Notes: generated by a model not told the origin, from the letters alone. 55,000 bases of DNA from Symbiodinium natans (GCA_905221605.1 CAJNDS010000438.1:1-55000), one strand, 5' to 3'. Positions 11,014 through 24,100 are shown, counted from the first letter of the stretch. Translations and numbers: made by a program.

Positions 11014-14000
11014 CAGGGTCTGTCGTTCCAGGAGGGTCCTGTCGTTCCAGGGTTGATCTTCATGCAACTGAGCTGGGCCTCCAGGAGCTGATGAACGAAA
11101 GGTCCCCCCAGGGTTGACAATGTTGACAGTGGCAGGTTGTGGCCCACAGCAGGAACCCGCCTTTGAGGCCAGCGCGTTACACAAGGCATGGCTTTGTCGC
11201 AATGCTGTGCATGTGGGTCACATGGGTGCCGACGGGTGCCGGTATGGTGGAGTTGCGCGCAACAGTCGGCCGGACCAGCACAGGGTCACTGGCTTTCTTG
11301 CACAGCCAGAAGAGAAGGAAGGAAAAGGCAAGCAAATTCTAGCCTAAGCGCAAGCCGAGCTCACTGGAGCATTGTTGGTCAGGCAGCTCTCAAGGATGCA
11401 GGCCAAAGGCAGGGGCGCCGGGGACTCGTGAGGCATGGGCGCCACTGGCAGGAGGGCTCGCAAACTCTAGCTAGAGGTCAAAATTCCAGGGCGTTTCGGC
11501 TAGACTCAGGCGAGGTCAACGGTTCAGATGCGGAGTTAGGTGAAGGCTCGAGATCAGCAGCGGAGGCCGACGGGCCCGGAGAGTCTGACGTCACAGCCTG
11601 TAACATAGCCTATGGCACCCGTCGCCCGAGGTGCTATGACTGCAGCATAAGCGGGCGAGATTCCCAGCGAGTGGTTCTTCCCACAGCCTTTGATCGCACA
11701 GACATGGGCAAATTTGCACTGGCCAGCTGGCACTGACCCGTTTGGAAGCGGCGACAGATTAATGATACAAACGCATCTTTGGGTGTAGCACCATGTAGCA
11801 AGCCGCCCGTCGGGATTTTGGTGCTATGGGTGATGCGGTATCAATGGTGGGCGCTGTCGTACGATTCTTTTTGGTTGCTCTGTATCAGGTAGTGCAACTT
11901 ACGTCTCGCATTTTCCAAAACTTGAATAGTCAAAGGTTGAGCAAAAGAAGCATGAACAAAAGCTGGCTTATTTGGAAGATTGTTCACACTATCAACTGCA
12001 GCGAAAGCTCCCACCCAGGGAACCCTTGCAGTACGAAGACCTCGAGCCTGGGTGTGAGCAGTCTGCAAATGCGACTGCATGACCTGCTTCTAACAGCCCC
12101 GACCGAGCATCTTCGCGAGCCCTAGCGCGACTGGCGAGACAGTGTGTACAAAACCTGCGACCCTTCCCGAGCGAGTCAAGAAGCATCTGTCGGCTCGTTG
12201 CGAGCGCGACTCGACGACCGTCAACGTGCATAGTAGACCTTATAGAGCAAAGACGGCCCTTTCATCCACAGATGCGTGATACCACCTCAATAGCATCCCG
12301 TCATAACCGATGCAACCCCCCCCACCCCCCCGCCCCCCCAATTCCGGGGACGAATGCAGTAACATCCCGTAACGGTTTTATCTGCCAACACCGACACCTC
12401 GCCTACGACTCCAAGATTTTGCCCCAGGCCTGCTCCGTTGGCTTCCAGGGGTGCTGCCTGTCTCGTTGAGATTCAAGGCAGTCTGGGAAAGGGAGCCACA
12501 CTTGGTTCCGATATGTTCCGTATTATTGGGCTTGCGAGGGCAACCGATTCTAACATCAACTGTGCAAAGTTTCACGCACACTCCAAGACCAATAGGCTGC
12601 CTGAGGTGGTTCTGGCTCCTGGCACAGGCCCAAGGATGAGCTTAAGGGAGGCTTCCAGGTGGCTGGGAGGCTAAAGACACAGCCTCAAACACAAAGCAAC
12701 CATGACTGCTTGCGCAGAATTAAAACAAAACCCTAGCCATAGCGAGGGCGCCGGAGTGCTTTCCAGAAAAACTGAGTGTTCCTCGTACGACTCAGTTTGG
12801 CAAAGACCCGCCGCAGAACTATCCAAAAGCAGCGCTTGGAGGGCCTTGGAGGCTTGTTTTGTTAATCTTGGACTGGCCGGCGGTGTGTGAACCACCACAG
12901 AAGCCCTGGAAGCCCTTCGCCAATCCAGGAGGCGGAATCGGGGAGACTGCCAGTGCTGAGTGGTTCCCGAAGCTTCAGATGCATCCCCGAGTTCCCCGAA
13001 TGGTCGACTCGTTCGACAGATTCGACAAGCGTTTTTTTGCCGAGTCCGCCTGCTGAAGCCTAACTGCGCAGATGCCATGTCTTTCCTGAGGCCCTGCCTC
13101 CGCAACTTCACCTGAGCTTGCGTCTGCCATCAGCAAGTCATGGAACAATGATTCCATTGCTGAGGGTTCGAAGTTCAAGGGTCATTTATGCAGACATGAC
13201 GACATGACAGCAAAGCCTTCACGGCAAACCCAAGACAGCCTCTCCCCCCACTCCTGAACTCCAAAAAATAACAGATCTTGGAAGATCTTGGCACCCAAAC
13301 CTCCTTCCTCGTTGCAGCAAGGCGGCGAGGCTTTTTGGCTCGCCTCTTGGGCTTCGTAGCAGCCTGCGAATCCGGCTTGCAATAGCTCGCAGAACTTAGA
13401 AAAGGGCCCTCCTTAAAAAAACTGACCAAGCTTAATTGTAAAGTTTGAGTCGAAGGCGGCAGTTGTGGACCGACAACATATCCATTCCTTCACCAGATGC
13501 AATGTCGTTTTCAACCTGTGTGAACCATGCCGATGACCCGCAGACGCGAATTCGATGTGTTGAGGCTGTCGTTCTCTACTCATCCCCCATCATTCTGCCG
13601 ATCAGAATCAGAAGCTTCCCAAACGCAAAGTGATGTCCTTCGCTTCTCAAAACTATTTCCAGTAAATTTTGCAGTCCTTCAAACGAATACGTGAAGCAAT
13701 CCCTCTGTGACTGAAGTCTTCACATGTGGCTGCAGCAACACGCAACACTTGGGCTAAGGTTCTGTGAATCGACCCCTTCAGGCACGGATCCGGACGCCTG
13801 GTGCAGCGCTAGCGGCTCCCCATTGGCCTTCATGGTGGGAAGAGGACAGATTTTGGGACACTTTGGTTTTTGGATGTTTTTGGCCTTGAGGATGAACCTG
13901 GTCCTCGGATTGCCACTCTTGGGGCACGGGAAGGTGTGGCCCAAGCAGCAGAGCTTCGCCCGCGAAAAGGACCACCAAAATGCAGCTCGTGCGTTCATAT

Positions 14001-14140
14001 TCGCAGCTGAGCAATGTCGTGCTGAATAAAACATTGTGCGTTGAGCCGCCTATTTTTTGGAACTGACCAGCAATTAACAGCGCAAAGCCCCCAATTCAGG
14101 CCTTCCTACTGAGACAATCACACCTTGACTCAGTTGCTCA
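11014..14140. other. Unassigned DNA, possible short exons on minus strand
   Basis: No recognisable gene. A C-rich tract lies at 12313-12340. A 67-codon minus-strand frame at 12975-13178 and an 84-codon minus-strand frame at 13175-13429 (basic, with KPKRRAKKPRRLAATRKEV) look more protein-like than their neighbours. They lack any domain match I can name. The frame at 11188-11736 (plus) is open by composition only. Confidence 0.35.
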
Positions 14141-14208
14141 TGCTGCTGCTGCTGCTGCTGCTGCCGCCGCCGCCGCCGTCGCTGCCGTCGCCGCCACCGC
14201 CGCTGCCG
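14141..14208. repeat. CTG/CCG trinucleotide run
   Basis: Seven to eight CTG units pass directly into CCG/CGC units and mixed GCCGTCGCC triplets. The 177-codon plus-strand frame that starts just after it (14229) is unrecognised. Confidence 0.9.
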
Positions 14209-15551
14209 ACCCCACAAGTTCATCTTTCATGGTTTTGAAATGTCACGGCTATGCCGACTATGTGTACGATGTTTGGTGTGATGAGCACATGCGTGCTTTT
14301 CGAGGCTTGCAGAGAACGGCTACAGGACCGAGCTTTTCAATTGCAGTTTTCCGGAACTTTGTTGGCAGGGCTTGGGGGTCGACGGTCCACACGCAACGCG
14401 CAATGTGTCCGCAGCTGAATGTAATTTCCAATCATTTCCTTCCCTCAGCCAATCCACAGCAAGCGTATGACAACCGCCAAAATAGTCGGCGAAAAAACCT
14501 TACAACACGGAAGTCTCCACCTGCCAAAGCCCAGCTCAATCTCAGGCCATCCAACTATCCCAGGGAAACACAAGCTGTTCCGGCACTTGCAACTTGTTGT
14601 CTGATGAATTTCGTGCTTGCAACACATGTCTCTCGGTTCGAGATCATAAGAGCGGGGATAATGTCATGTCAGGCAGAAAAAGACTGTCACAACAAGGCCA
14701 GTCGCAAACAGCGTTTTTTGACACGACCTCTTGTCACAAAAACGGCCGCCTGGGCATGTTAAGGTGCCTCTGTTGGCCCACTCCTAATAACGTTTGAAGT
14801 GCATCGTTTTCTGTGTTGCCCGCTCAACGACATCCGGCGCCTCACGTGTGTCATCTGCACGCGGTGCAGCAGATGGAAGGCGCCCTGACAAGCCAAGGTA
14901 ACAGGGATGTCACAACAAGTCTCCACCTGTGTCAGGCATCAGCCAACGAGCAAGCGAGCTAGAACTAGTGGCTATGTACTGTGCACTACTGCAGAAGTCG
15001 AGCTTGCAACTGGCTTCAGAAGGAAATGGCCCCCATAACAGCCAAGCTCATAGTTTCTTGAACAGACAAGTTCAAAGCCCATCTGATCGAAGACCATGAG
15101 CTGCCAACACCCATGAATTTCCGGAGACCGATGCCATGATACCCGCGTCTTCGATGAAATGCATGCGAGTTCTCCTTCTGACAGCAGAACTCGCACACTG
15201 ATCCCTGTCTCCAATCCAGTGGAGCTGGCCTAGGGGTACGCCATTTTCCTAGGAGCACACAGGAGCACTTGCGTCATACAGTCATGCGGGGACGTAGCGT
15301 CTACGGTGCGGGGTTTACTCTTGCGGACCTTGCTGCGTGGTAGGCGGTGGCTTCAAAGGACGTTCCCAACACTGGAACGTTCTGTCTATTGTCATCGAAG
15401 TGCATCGAAACCTGCTACACTTAAAAATTAAGTCGCCGGAAGCCGCCAGCTCGGCCTTTGACGCGGGTCTCTATGTCAAAACCGACCAAGCGTAGTCGAC
15501 CCATGTTTGGGGGCCCAGCTGGTTCATGAGGTTCTGGCTTGTCGCGACTGT
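14209..15551. other. Unassigned DNA with one 177-codon unknown ORF
   Basis: A plus-strand frame at 14229-14762 encodes 177 residues with many Cys, Arg and Ser and no recognised motif. It could be an open frame by chance. The rest of the stretch holds nothing I can support. Confidence 0.3.
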
Positions 15552-16300
15552 TCACGTTGTTCTGGCGGAAACCCGAAGAAGGACATTCCCATCGCTGGGC
15601 ACGCGAATGGCTGCTTCGGGTAGCTCATTGTACTCAGCGCCGCCGTTGGTCCGTAAGGCTGCTCGGCGCATGAACGCAGGCCACTTGGACTCGTGTCAAC
15701 TCCCATGGCACCGGGGTCGGAGTCGACCACGTAGAAGAGTGGTTTGTGGGTGTTGACAAAGCGGGTCTCGAGCTCAAGACGCGTCCCCATGCCTCGGCGT
15801 TCGGCCTGGGTCTTGCACAGGTCTTGAGTAGACTGCGAAGCACAAGTCTGGCAAGACTTCCGCGGCCCCGTGAGAATGCTGCTCTTCAAGATGAGGTCGC
15901 CCTTCGCCGCATTCGCCGCGCTTCATCTCCAGGCTCCAGCATCGCAGTCATGCCTCGCGGAGAGGACGGGGGCGCGATCCCACCAAAAAGATTGGGAGCA
16001 CATGTTGCTCCAAGTTCGACCGGCATATCCTTGCGAAGGCCACTTCAAGTTCAATTGAGTCACAGGGCGCAGACAGGGCGCAGACCTCACATCGCAGTGG
16101 AATGAAAAGCAGCTTGCGGCCTTCTTGAGTCCGGCTTGGGCTCGCGGGGTCCTTGCGCGGCATCGTAGGCATCAAGCTTGGTGGCATAGCCCGAGCTCGC
16201 ATCTCCTCGGACTGCTTGGACAGCTGCTTGAGTCGCGCGGTCTTACAGGGCTCCGCGGCTGCGGGGGCCGCAGAAGCTGTCGCAGGTTTCGGCAGGACTC
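15552..16300 (-). pseudogene. Frameshifted coding remnant, unknown family
   Basis: Three consecutive minus-strand segments in different frames read like one protein. The 5' part (about 16290-15950) has an Ala/Pro-rich linker, then KTARLKQLSKQSEEMRARAM. The middle (about 15900-15700) contains RLELETRFVNTHKPLFYVV followed by DSDPGAMGVD. The 3' part (about 15692-15552, frame change within GACACGAGTCC) reads ESKWPAFMRRAALRT and PEAAIRVPSDGNVLLRVSA, then TGA at 15552-15554. Continuity of style across the shifts is the evidence. I do not recognise the family. It may be a decayed retroelement or host gene fragment. Confidence 0.4.
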
Positions 16301-17988
16301 ATACACTGTAAGCCATGCCGGAGGCGTGCGCGCCGCCTCTATGCGAAGGTGGCGAAGTCAGCCGGCTGGTCGGCTGCGTGAATGGTGCTTGGTGTTGCGC
16401 ACACGAGGGTTGTGAATTGGCTCCCGTGTTGGGCTCCTTCGTCCTGTCATGCTCTTCAAACTTCAAATAATGGCACTTGCTTTTCGGTAACCGGACAGTC
16501 ATCATTTTGTTAAGGCCCTTGCCTTGTGAGGTTGGTAGCGGACGAAGAGTTGGTCGAGGCAAAAGAGGAACCCTGCCTGTTGGACGTCACAGGCGAAGCG
16601 GGGCAGCTGGGCTCAGGAGCGGCCTCTGTTCCTGGAACTCAGCGTTCCACTTCTCGGCACTGCGTCTTGTGGGTGCAGGCCAGTAGAATTCGCAGCAGAA
16701 TGCGCTCAATGATCCCTGCAATCCAGCGGTGCGGAACTCGGGGGTGCGCCATGTTCATAGGACCACACGTAGATAAAAACTTTCAGGCTCAGCGGCTGCT
16801 AAAGGTTCGAACAAGCCAAGGAGCGATTGCATCGCCGTTCATTGCACAACCGCACAGAACTCACACTCCTCAGTGAATATTCATTAATACCGAATGGGCC
16901 CTTCTTTGTGCCATGACAGCAAGACCGCATTTGCTCCTTGACGTTTCCCGATAAATCGCAGACTGCAGAGGCCACCAAGTGTTGCCCACAGCCGAAGCCG
17001 CGAGGGCCACTGTCACTGCCCCCTAACCTCAAGAAACTCGGTCTGTGACTGTGAATACTGTGACAGTGTGTACAACCCCGCCTTGACGTCTGGAGGTTGA
17101 ACCTCGAGGCATCTAAACATCCACCCTTGCGAACATCACTGTTCAAGGATGCCAGCCTAAACAGATCATGCAAACCTAACAGCCGTTCGCAACCTTAGCA
17201 TTCGTATCTCATGACAGCAGGTTGCACCGCTCTGTGTGCGTTCATGGAGTTCGCCTTCTCTCTCGCACAGTAGAACGTTGGGGCCTTCGTCCGCGCGCCT
17301 TGTGTCCACGGCCTTGTGACGAAAATGACATCTGACAGTTGGCAGGACTGGAAGACTCATGGTAGCCGTTGTTGTAGGATTGTTGAGCACATCATTTACC
17401 CTGACATAAGACAGCATCGCTCGGGTCGACGTGCACTCATCGTCCAATGTCGAAGGATCCCTGAAAGATAGAAAGCGTGATAAAGTGCTAATGTGTTCGT
17501 CAATGTTCCCGGGGAAGCCTCGGGAGAAAGGCTGGGTGGAGCCAAAGGCGCTGCCTCAAAGGCTTTCAGGTTTCTTCTCGTGTGTTTTTGGCTTCTCTAG
17601 CTTGAAGGTCGGAGGTTGGGTTTGGGGCCGTTGGAGTCGTTTCAATTCTGGCTTGGCTAAGGGACCATAGGAGCCACCAGCTGCATCAAATGCCACCGTT
17701 TCAACGCACACAAACATCCCAAAACCCACCACCCACCCTGAAGGTCTAACTCTCGAAGCTCGGGTTACGGCCTTTGGCGTGACACCAGGGACGGTCTCCT
17801 GGGTTGGCAACATGCCAACACTCTGCAGTTTTGGAAGCAGCCGATGCGCACATCAGGAAATTTGCAGTAAGCCTCTAAGGTCTTAGAGTGAACTCGAACT
17901 CGCGATTCCCGTTCTCCTCGGTTGGCGCTTTGTCCTTCCGCCGCCTGTGCAACGAAGCAGTGTGTCTTGAATGTTGAAGAACCTGAAA
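16301..17988. other. Unassigned DNA left of the retrotransposon
   Basis: Only short open frames and no domain. The last bases (GAACCTGAAA) abut the left target-site duplication of the copia element. Confidence 0.5.
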
Positions 17989-17993
17989 AGATT
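17989..17993. repeat. Left target-site duplication AGATT
   Basis: AGATT directly abuts the left LTR and is repeated exactly at 26790-26794 after the right LTR. Five base pairs is the usual duplication size for copia-type integrases. Confidence 0.85.
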
Positions 17994-18142
17994 TAAGCAA
18001 CCCTGATGCTCTGGGCTGCTACAGGCTCTCACCTTTTGCCTGCCAGTAGCTATATCTGGATCAAGGCCTAAAAAGCCGCGGATAGGATGCGAACAGCTCT
18101 GCACACGGTCAAGACCCACCGGCACAAGCCTGTGGTTTCACA
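17994..18142 (-). repeat. 3' LTR (149 bp)
   Basis: Identical to 26641-26789. On the element strand it starts TGTGAAACC and ends GGTTGCTTA, so the termini are TG...TA rather than TG...CA. It carries the last ten codons and the stop of the polyprotein. A GGCTTTTTAGGCC word lies mid-LTR; dinoflagellate promoters have been described with a TTTT box in place of TATA, so this is a possible but unproven core promoter element. Confidence 0.95.
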
Positions 18143-21100
18143 TTGATCTTCTTTTCTTTTGGGGTCTTGAACACCGTGATCAGAACTGCAGCTTCCTTGT
18201 CAAGAGATCGCAAAATGCGACCGTATCGCACATCCCTTTCAAGGATGCGCCAGCTTCCACGACCCTGCTGATCATGGAAAAGGGCATACGAAGTCCGGAG
18301 AGGATACATGTCTGCTTCAAACCTGGGCTCGGGGCGTCTGTAACTTCGAGCTCCGTGGGCCACCTGTATGGCCAGGCCATCTTTACGGTGCCAGCCACGT
18401 TTCGTGGCGAACCCCTGAAGAAATCCCATCACAGGATCTGTCGGGCTCACTTCCTCTCCGCTCACTACTTCAGGTCCTGGGCGCACCTTGGGCTTCGTCT
18501 TGATCGTCTGCTTCACGTACTTCGCGTTGTAGCGGTAGCTCCATTCGCCCGCCATCAAGGTGTCCCGCATGTGGGCGCCGCACATATCCTTTGTGCCGGC
18601 GTCTACAAACATGTTGCTGGTCTCTGTCCAGCGCAGGGAGACATTCGGCTTGGCCAGCATCCCTCGGAGCCAGGCGATGCTGAAAGCTAACGATTTCTGG
18701 CTTCCGTACGAGGGAGTATCAGAGTTCCCCTTGTCAAAGGTGTCTTTGGCATCCGTCACGACAACCAGGCCAATTGTATCCAAGATGCAGTCGACCCCTT
18801 TGTGCGCCAAGTCGTAGCCGAGGGCCTCAGCCCAATGGCCGCGACAGTACTGGCCTATGTCAAAGCCTTCCTCAACTCCAAGCAGCTCGGCAGCGAAGGT
18901 ACTTCGGCACACCCTTTGCAAACGGTGACTGCGGTAGTCCAGCAGAGTGAACCTTCCAGAGCTGCCCTGCAACAAGTCGCGCTCAGCCAGCAACACACAA
19001 TAGCAGCTCTGAGAGTAAACTCTCTCAAGCGGCTTGTCGCCAACGGCGCCACCACGCGTGACATTTCCTAGGGATGCATCAGAGACAACTACGATGCCGG
19101 CGCCCTCCAAGTTCATTGGCCTGAACTTCAGCATGAAATCCCTAGTCGCCTTGAACTCCTTCACGAGAGCATTGGCTTTGATCATCACGCCAACGGACGG
19201 CGTCTCGGCCTGCAGCACACTGAGGTGGAAGCCCATGTCAGCCCGCACTTGTGCTACAAGCCACTGGAGGGATCCCACCAAGGCTCGTAGCTGCTTGGCT
19301 TCTCCCGGAGTGAGAGCAGCGTCCATGTCTCGTCGGCGGCTCGCTGCCACCCTGATCGGGGACAGGTTGTCCACGTAGGCCTCCATGGAGACGCTGATCA
19401 CGCCTGTGTTCAAGTCTTGGGCAACCTTCTTTCCGCAGTAGACGAAGCTGTCCTTTTCGACGGAGCCAAAACCCAACTCCTCGCCCAATCGGCCTATCGA
19501 GGCCCAAGCTTCGGCGCTGCCAGTGATGAGAAGGTCGTCGACGTGGCAGCACATCATTCCGAGGAGTTCCGGGTTTGGTCCTTCAGACCAAAGGAAGAAA
19601 GTCGCAGCATCCATTGTGGATTGAGTCCACTTTTCTTGCTTCACACTCTTCTTCAACCTCAAGTACCATTCGCGGGGAGCGTCACTCAGGCCGAACACCC
19701 CCTTGACAATCCGGCTGAGGCGGCTGCCAACCGGAAGTGTCGGACTGCCGTCTCTGGACTCCATGTTCTGCAAGTACAGCTCGCGAACTCCATCCACGTA
19801 GCGCTCGCCTTTGAGAAAAGCACTTTTGACGTCGGCAGTGCCCGTTCTCCAGCCTTTCTTGAAGTTGCTCGAACCCAAACTGAAGAGTAGGTGTTGTGAA
19901 GTTCGCGAAGCAGTCGGCGCATCCTTGCGAAGGTCAAAGGCAGTCACGTCCTTATAGCCCGGCACCACCAGCCTCGCACTCGCCTTGATTGGCAGCGGAT
20001 TCGATGAGGTTCGTAGCCCATCATTTTTGTCCGTAAACACATAGCGAGGGGTGAGGATCTTGTGCATTTCTCCCCGTTGCCTTAAGGTCGCCAATGTCCG
20101 GGCCGTCTCCTCCTCGCTCAAGGTCTCGACGGCGTCGTTGCGAGTCCAAACATTCCAAGCTTCAACGGCTGCCTCGCGAAAGGCATCTCGCTGCTCCTTG
20201 GTCATGGAGCGCCAGTGGTACTCCTTCCGAGCCGCCTGCACAGTCAGCGCTTCTCTTCCCGTTGGCCACTTCAAGCCCGCCTTCACGAAAGCCTCGTACT
20301 CTGAGCGACGGGGCAGCGGCCATCGACCATCCCACGTGCCATGGTCGTTCGCTTCAAGGTCCTCGCCAGCCGCCTTGTCCATCGCAACTTGGGCCTGCAG
20401 CTGAACCAACGGGTGCACACTGCCTTGCTTCGCCTGGGCAGCCTCAAGCACGAGCTCCTTTTCCAGAGTCAGGGCGTCAAAAGGCACTTGGTCGCCCTGC
20501 TGGCTCCTAAGAGTCTCGGCCTCAACTTCAGCCGGCCGCTTGGTGCCTGACAAGTTCTCAGGCTGTTCTGCAAACGGCTCTGAAGGTGAATGTTCCTCCG
20601 CATTTGCTCCAGCCCGCCGAATCACATCCAGCAAGGGAGTACCTGGCGCACGCGAAGACCCACCTGAAGCAACTTGGCCCAACAAGGTAGATGGCCTGCG
20701 CGACCCAGCTCCACCCTCCGAGGCAGTGGCCCTGACAAGCTCGCCCGGAGACACAGGAGGTAGATCACGGCCACGCTGGTCACGAGCTTTCCGCATCGCT
20801 TCCTGAAGCTGGTCACGGAAACTCTGCGGGGCACTATCATCTCCATGTAGAGCTGAAACTGCCGGCGGTTCTGAAGAGAGTCCAGCGCCTTCCAGAAGAC
20901 CAGCTGTCTGATCGGCCAGCAGGTTCGCATCGTCGAGATCAGGGCTTCCAGGCAGAGCTGAAACTGCCGGCGATGCTGAAGAAGAGAGTCTAGGGCCTTG
21001 CTCTCCCGTGGGCTCACGTCCTTCAGCGCTGCCGTCCTGTGGGACCACGAGCTCCCACTCTTGGTCTCGCTCAGCAGCCTCCACAACTTCCTTCAGAACA

Positions 21101-24100
21101 GCCTCCCACTCACCCGTGGCGATCTGTTCCATCGGAGAAGCCCGCCGAACATGTTCCAAGGCCACCTTTGTCAAAGTCCCCCTCGAGGTCACATAGCAGT
21201 TATTCCCCTCGAAAGCGACGAGCAGCCCTGGCCCATGCCACTTCCGCAAAAGCAGCTTCCGTTTGTCTTGGCCTCCTCGACGGTTGTACTTCTGCTCCCG
21301 CCAGTAGTAGACCAGGTCGCCGACCGCGGGCGCATCTGCCACCGTAGGGTTCCGCGATCTCGCCGCCTCGGCCTTGCGAAGGGCCCGGCTGAAGTGCAGC
21401 CGGAGCATGGCCATGCGAGCGGTTTCGCGAATTGCTACCAAGCGAGCAAACGTTGGTTGGCCCATTGCCTCGATTTCACCCAAGCGGCCTTCAGCCAGTG
21501 CATCGCCAGGAGGAAGTGGCTGGCGTCCCACAGCCGCCTGCATCGGCGAAAAGCCACTGTCTCCTACATCCATATTGTAGGCCTGCACCGCCTCGCCCAG
21601 TCCCAATGCCATCTCATCGGGGCCCATCAGCGACTGGGCCATAGCACACGCACTAAGCAACGTCTTCAGCAACCCCCCAACTCTCTCGCACAAGGCATTC
21701 TGCCAAGGGGCCTGAATGGCTGTGTGATACATGAAGATGTTGCTCTGATGGGCGAAGTTCTCCAGCTCGATGCTTATGAATTCCCGCCCTTGATCGCACA
21801 CCAAGGTCCGGGGCATGCCGAAGACCGGCGCCCAACGCTCCCGTATGAACTTCACCACCTCGGCGCTGGACTTGTTTTTCACCAGCACGGCCATTTGGAA
21901 CTTTGTAGCACCGTCCACGGCATGCAAAACAGAGTACCTGGCGCCCGCAGCATCGAATGCATCGAAGATGTCCAGGGCCACTTGTTCACCTGGCTCGCGT
22001 GGGCCCGGCAACGAGGCAGGGCGACGGGACTTGGGGGGCCGCCTCTCCTCGCACACACTGCATCGAAGTTGCTTGGCTGCTATCACGGCCTGCGGGGGGG
22101 CGCCTGCGATGACTAGCGCTCTTGCCAAGCGCAAAGGGCTCCTGTGGCCCGTGTTCTCATGCAGTCGCCTCACAGCCTGCCTCACAGAAGCAGGGATTGG
22201 CACCTCCTTTTCGGGGTCCTGGCTCGGTTCGAGCGCCTCGTCCTCAGACTCCATTGTGCCGCCCAGGCCGTCAAGCAAATCGTCATCGTCCACAGCCGTC
22301 TCTGCTGCCAGGGTCTCAGTCACCTTCTCGGGGCCGAGGTCCTTGTCAAACTGTTGCTGGACCGCCTCCAGCACTGCTTCCACAAGGTTTTCGTCACGCT
22401 GGTCCCGAAAAGCATCTGCCACGACCCGGCTCGATGTCAAATAGCGCCGACCTTCTCGGGAAAAGTCGAAAAGGCCCGCCTCATCCATCAGCTCCCGGCC
22501 CTCCAGTGTACGATGCGGGTCGGCTCCGCGAAGAAGCTCCATCAAGAAGTGCCGTCCAGACCGCCGATGTGCCAGGGCTGCATGCATCACAGACGCCTCG
22601 GCATCCAAAATTTTCTTTTCAGCGGCGAGTCTGGTCTGTTCAGGGGCGTAGTTCAGGAGGGGCGATCTGCCCGTCGCCCGCAACATCAGAAAGTACGGCT
22701 TCACACATAGATCGGCCTGCAGCTGGCCCACAGCGTGCCCACGAGCTGCCGCCAACTTGACCAAGTCAGGGGCCAAAGGGGCCCGGTCATGAGGGTGAGG
22801 CACGAACGCCATGTCGATGAAGGGCTCGTGGAGAGCATTGTCATAAACCTGGTCCTGCAGCACTGCAAAGGCCTCATAGATGTTTTGCGGGCTCACCTTG
22901 AGAAGATTGCGATCATGCTTGCACTTGTTCCAGGCCTGGGATATCAGCAGCCGTTGTCCCGTCTTCAGTTGTTGCCGAAGAGGAGGAATTACAGCTCGTT
23001 TTCGTTCGTCATCTGCTGGAAGCCCATATCGCTGTCCGGTGACAGGCCACCTTCCCCATCCAGTGGCCGGCTGCCGCTGCTGCTCGACATCATCATCATG
23101 TGCTGCATCGTCTGGTGCAGCATAGCTTCGAACCGGCTGTCGCGGTCTTGCATACGGGCCTCGACCATTGCACTCACCTGCTGGAGGATCTCGTCTTGTG
23201 AAGGGGTCGGCGGCTGCATCGGTCCGGCCGTCCGGTGCTCGATCGTCGGCTGTAGTTGCCCTTCGGGTTCGCAGCGTGGTACAGGAAGTTCTGCTGAAGC
23301 CGCCGTCGCCGAGGATGTAGCCACCTGAGCCGACGGAAGCGGAATGCCCCGAAGCGCGTCGAGAGTCGGGCGCAACTTTGTTTTGAGCTTCTCGACGGTG
23401 TCGTTGTCGTTCACCTCCACATGCAGCAACGCGGCCAGACGGATGAGGTCCTGTTTCAAGGTAGGCAAACCACCCTTGGGACCCAGCAAGGCCCGCGCAG
23501 CGGTCAGCTGCTCGGCTTTGGTCTTTTTCGCGATCGCCTCGGCTTTCAACTTGTCCACCAGCTGGCTGTGGATCGCGGCTCGAACTCCTTTGGTGTGGCG
23601 AGCTGCCAGCATTCCATCCAACATGGGATCTTCGACAAACGCCAGATTGACGCCCATCCTGTCCCTCAAGTAGCCCGCGTCCTTGAGCAACCCCAGGTCC
23701 TCGAACTTGTTCTCGAGGGCAGCTGCACGAAAATGCCGCCGTGGCAGGGCTCCACTCCGCACCATGGCTTCGGCTTGCTCCTTCCAGGCCGATGGGGACC
23801 GGATGTTGCTGTACGGCAGGGGCACGTACCGAAGCAAGGGCCGCTGCAGCAACCAAAGCAGTAGCCCAGCGAAGTGCCACACGTTTCTTTCGAGGAGGCG
23901 CAAACACATCCTTCGGAACCGCCCGGCCACACGGCCCGCCCTGCTTGTGTCTAGCCGCAACATGGAGAGGCGCAGTCAGTACCGGCTTGGTCATCGAATT
24001 TGAAACTCTCGAACCACTGTGGCCAGCATGTGGGCCCCGTGCTTGCTCAACCGCTAGTTGTTCATGCTCACGACCATTCACAGGGGGGCCCTTGACTGCT

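Noticed and set aside
10303-11091. Poly-Leu, poly-Thr and poly-Tyr ORFs (up to 262 codons)
   Set aside because: They are three-frame translations of the (CTA)n block.
11089-11103. CTGATGAACGAAAG, also hammerhead-like
   Set aside because: There is no room for stem II between the core motifs.
17883-17930. tRNA-like GAGTTCGAGTTC on the minus strand next to the retrotransposon
   Set aside because: Resembles a T-arm word only; no acceptor, D or anticodon arms can be formed around it.
20998-22116. 372-codon plus-strand ORF
   Set aside because: Antisense to the integrase region of the copia polyprotein, whose minus-strand motifs are clear. The open frame is a GC-driven shadow.
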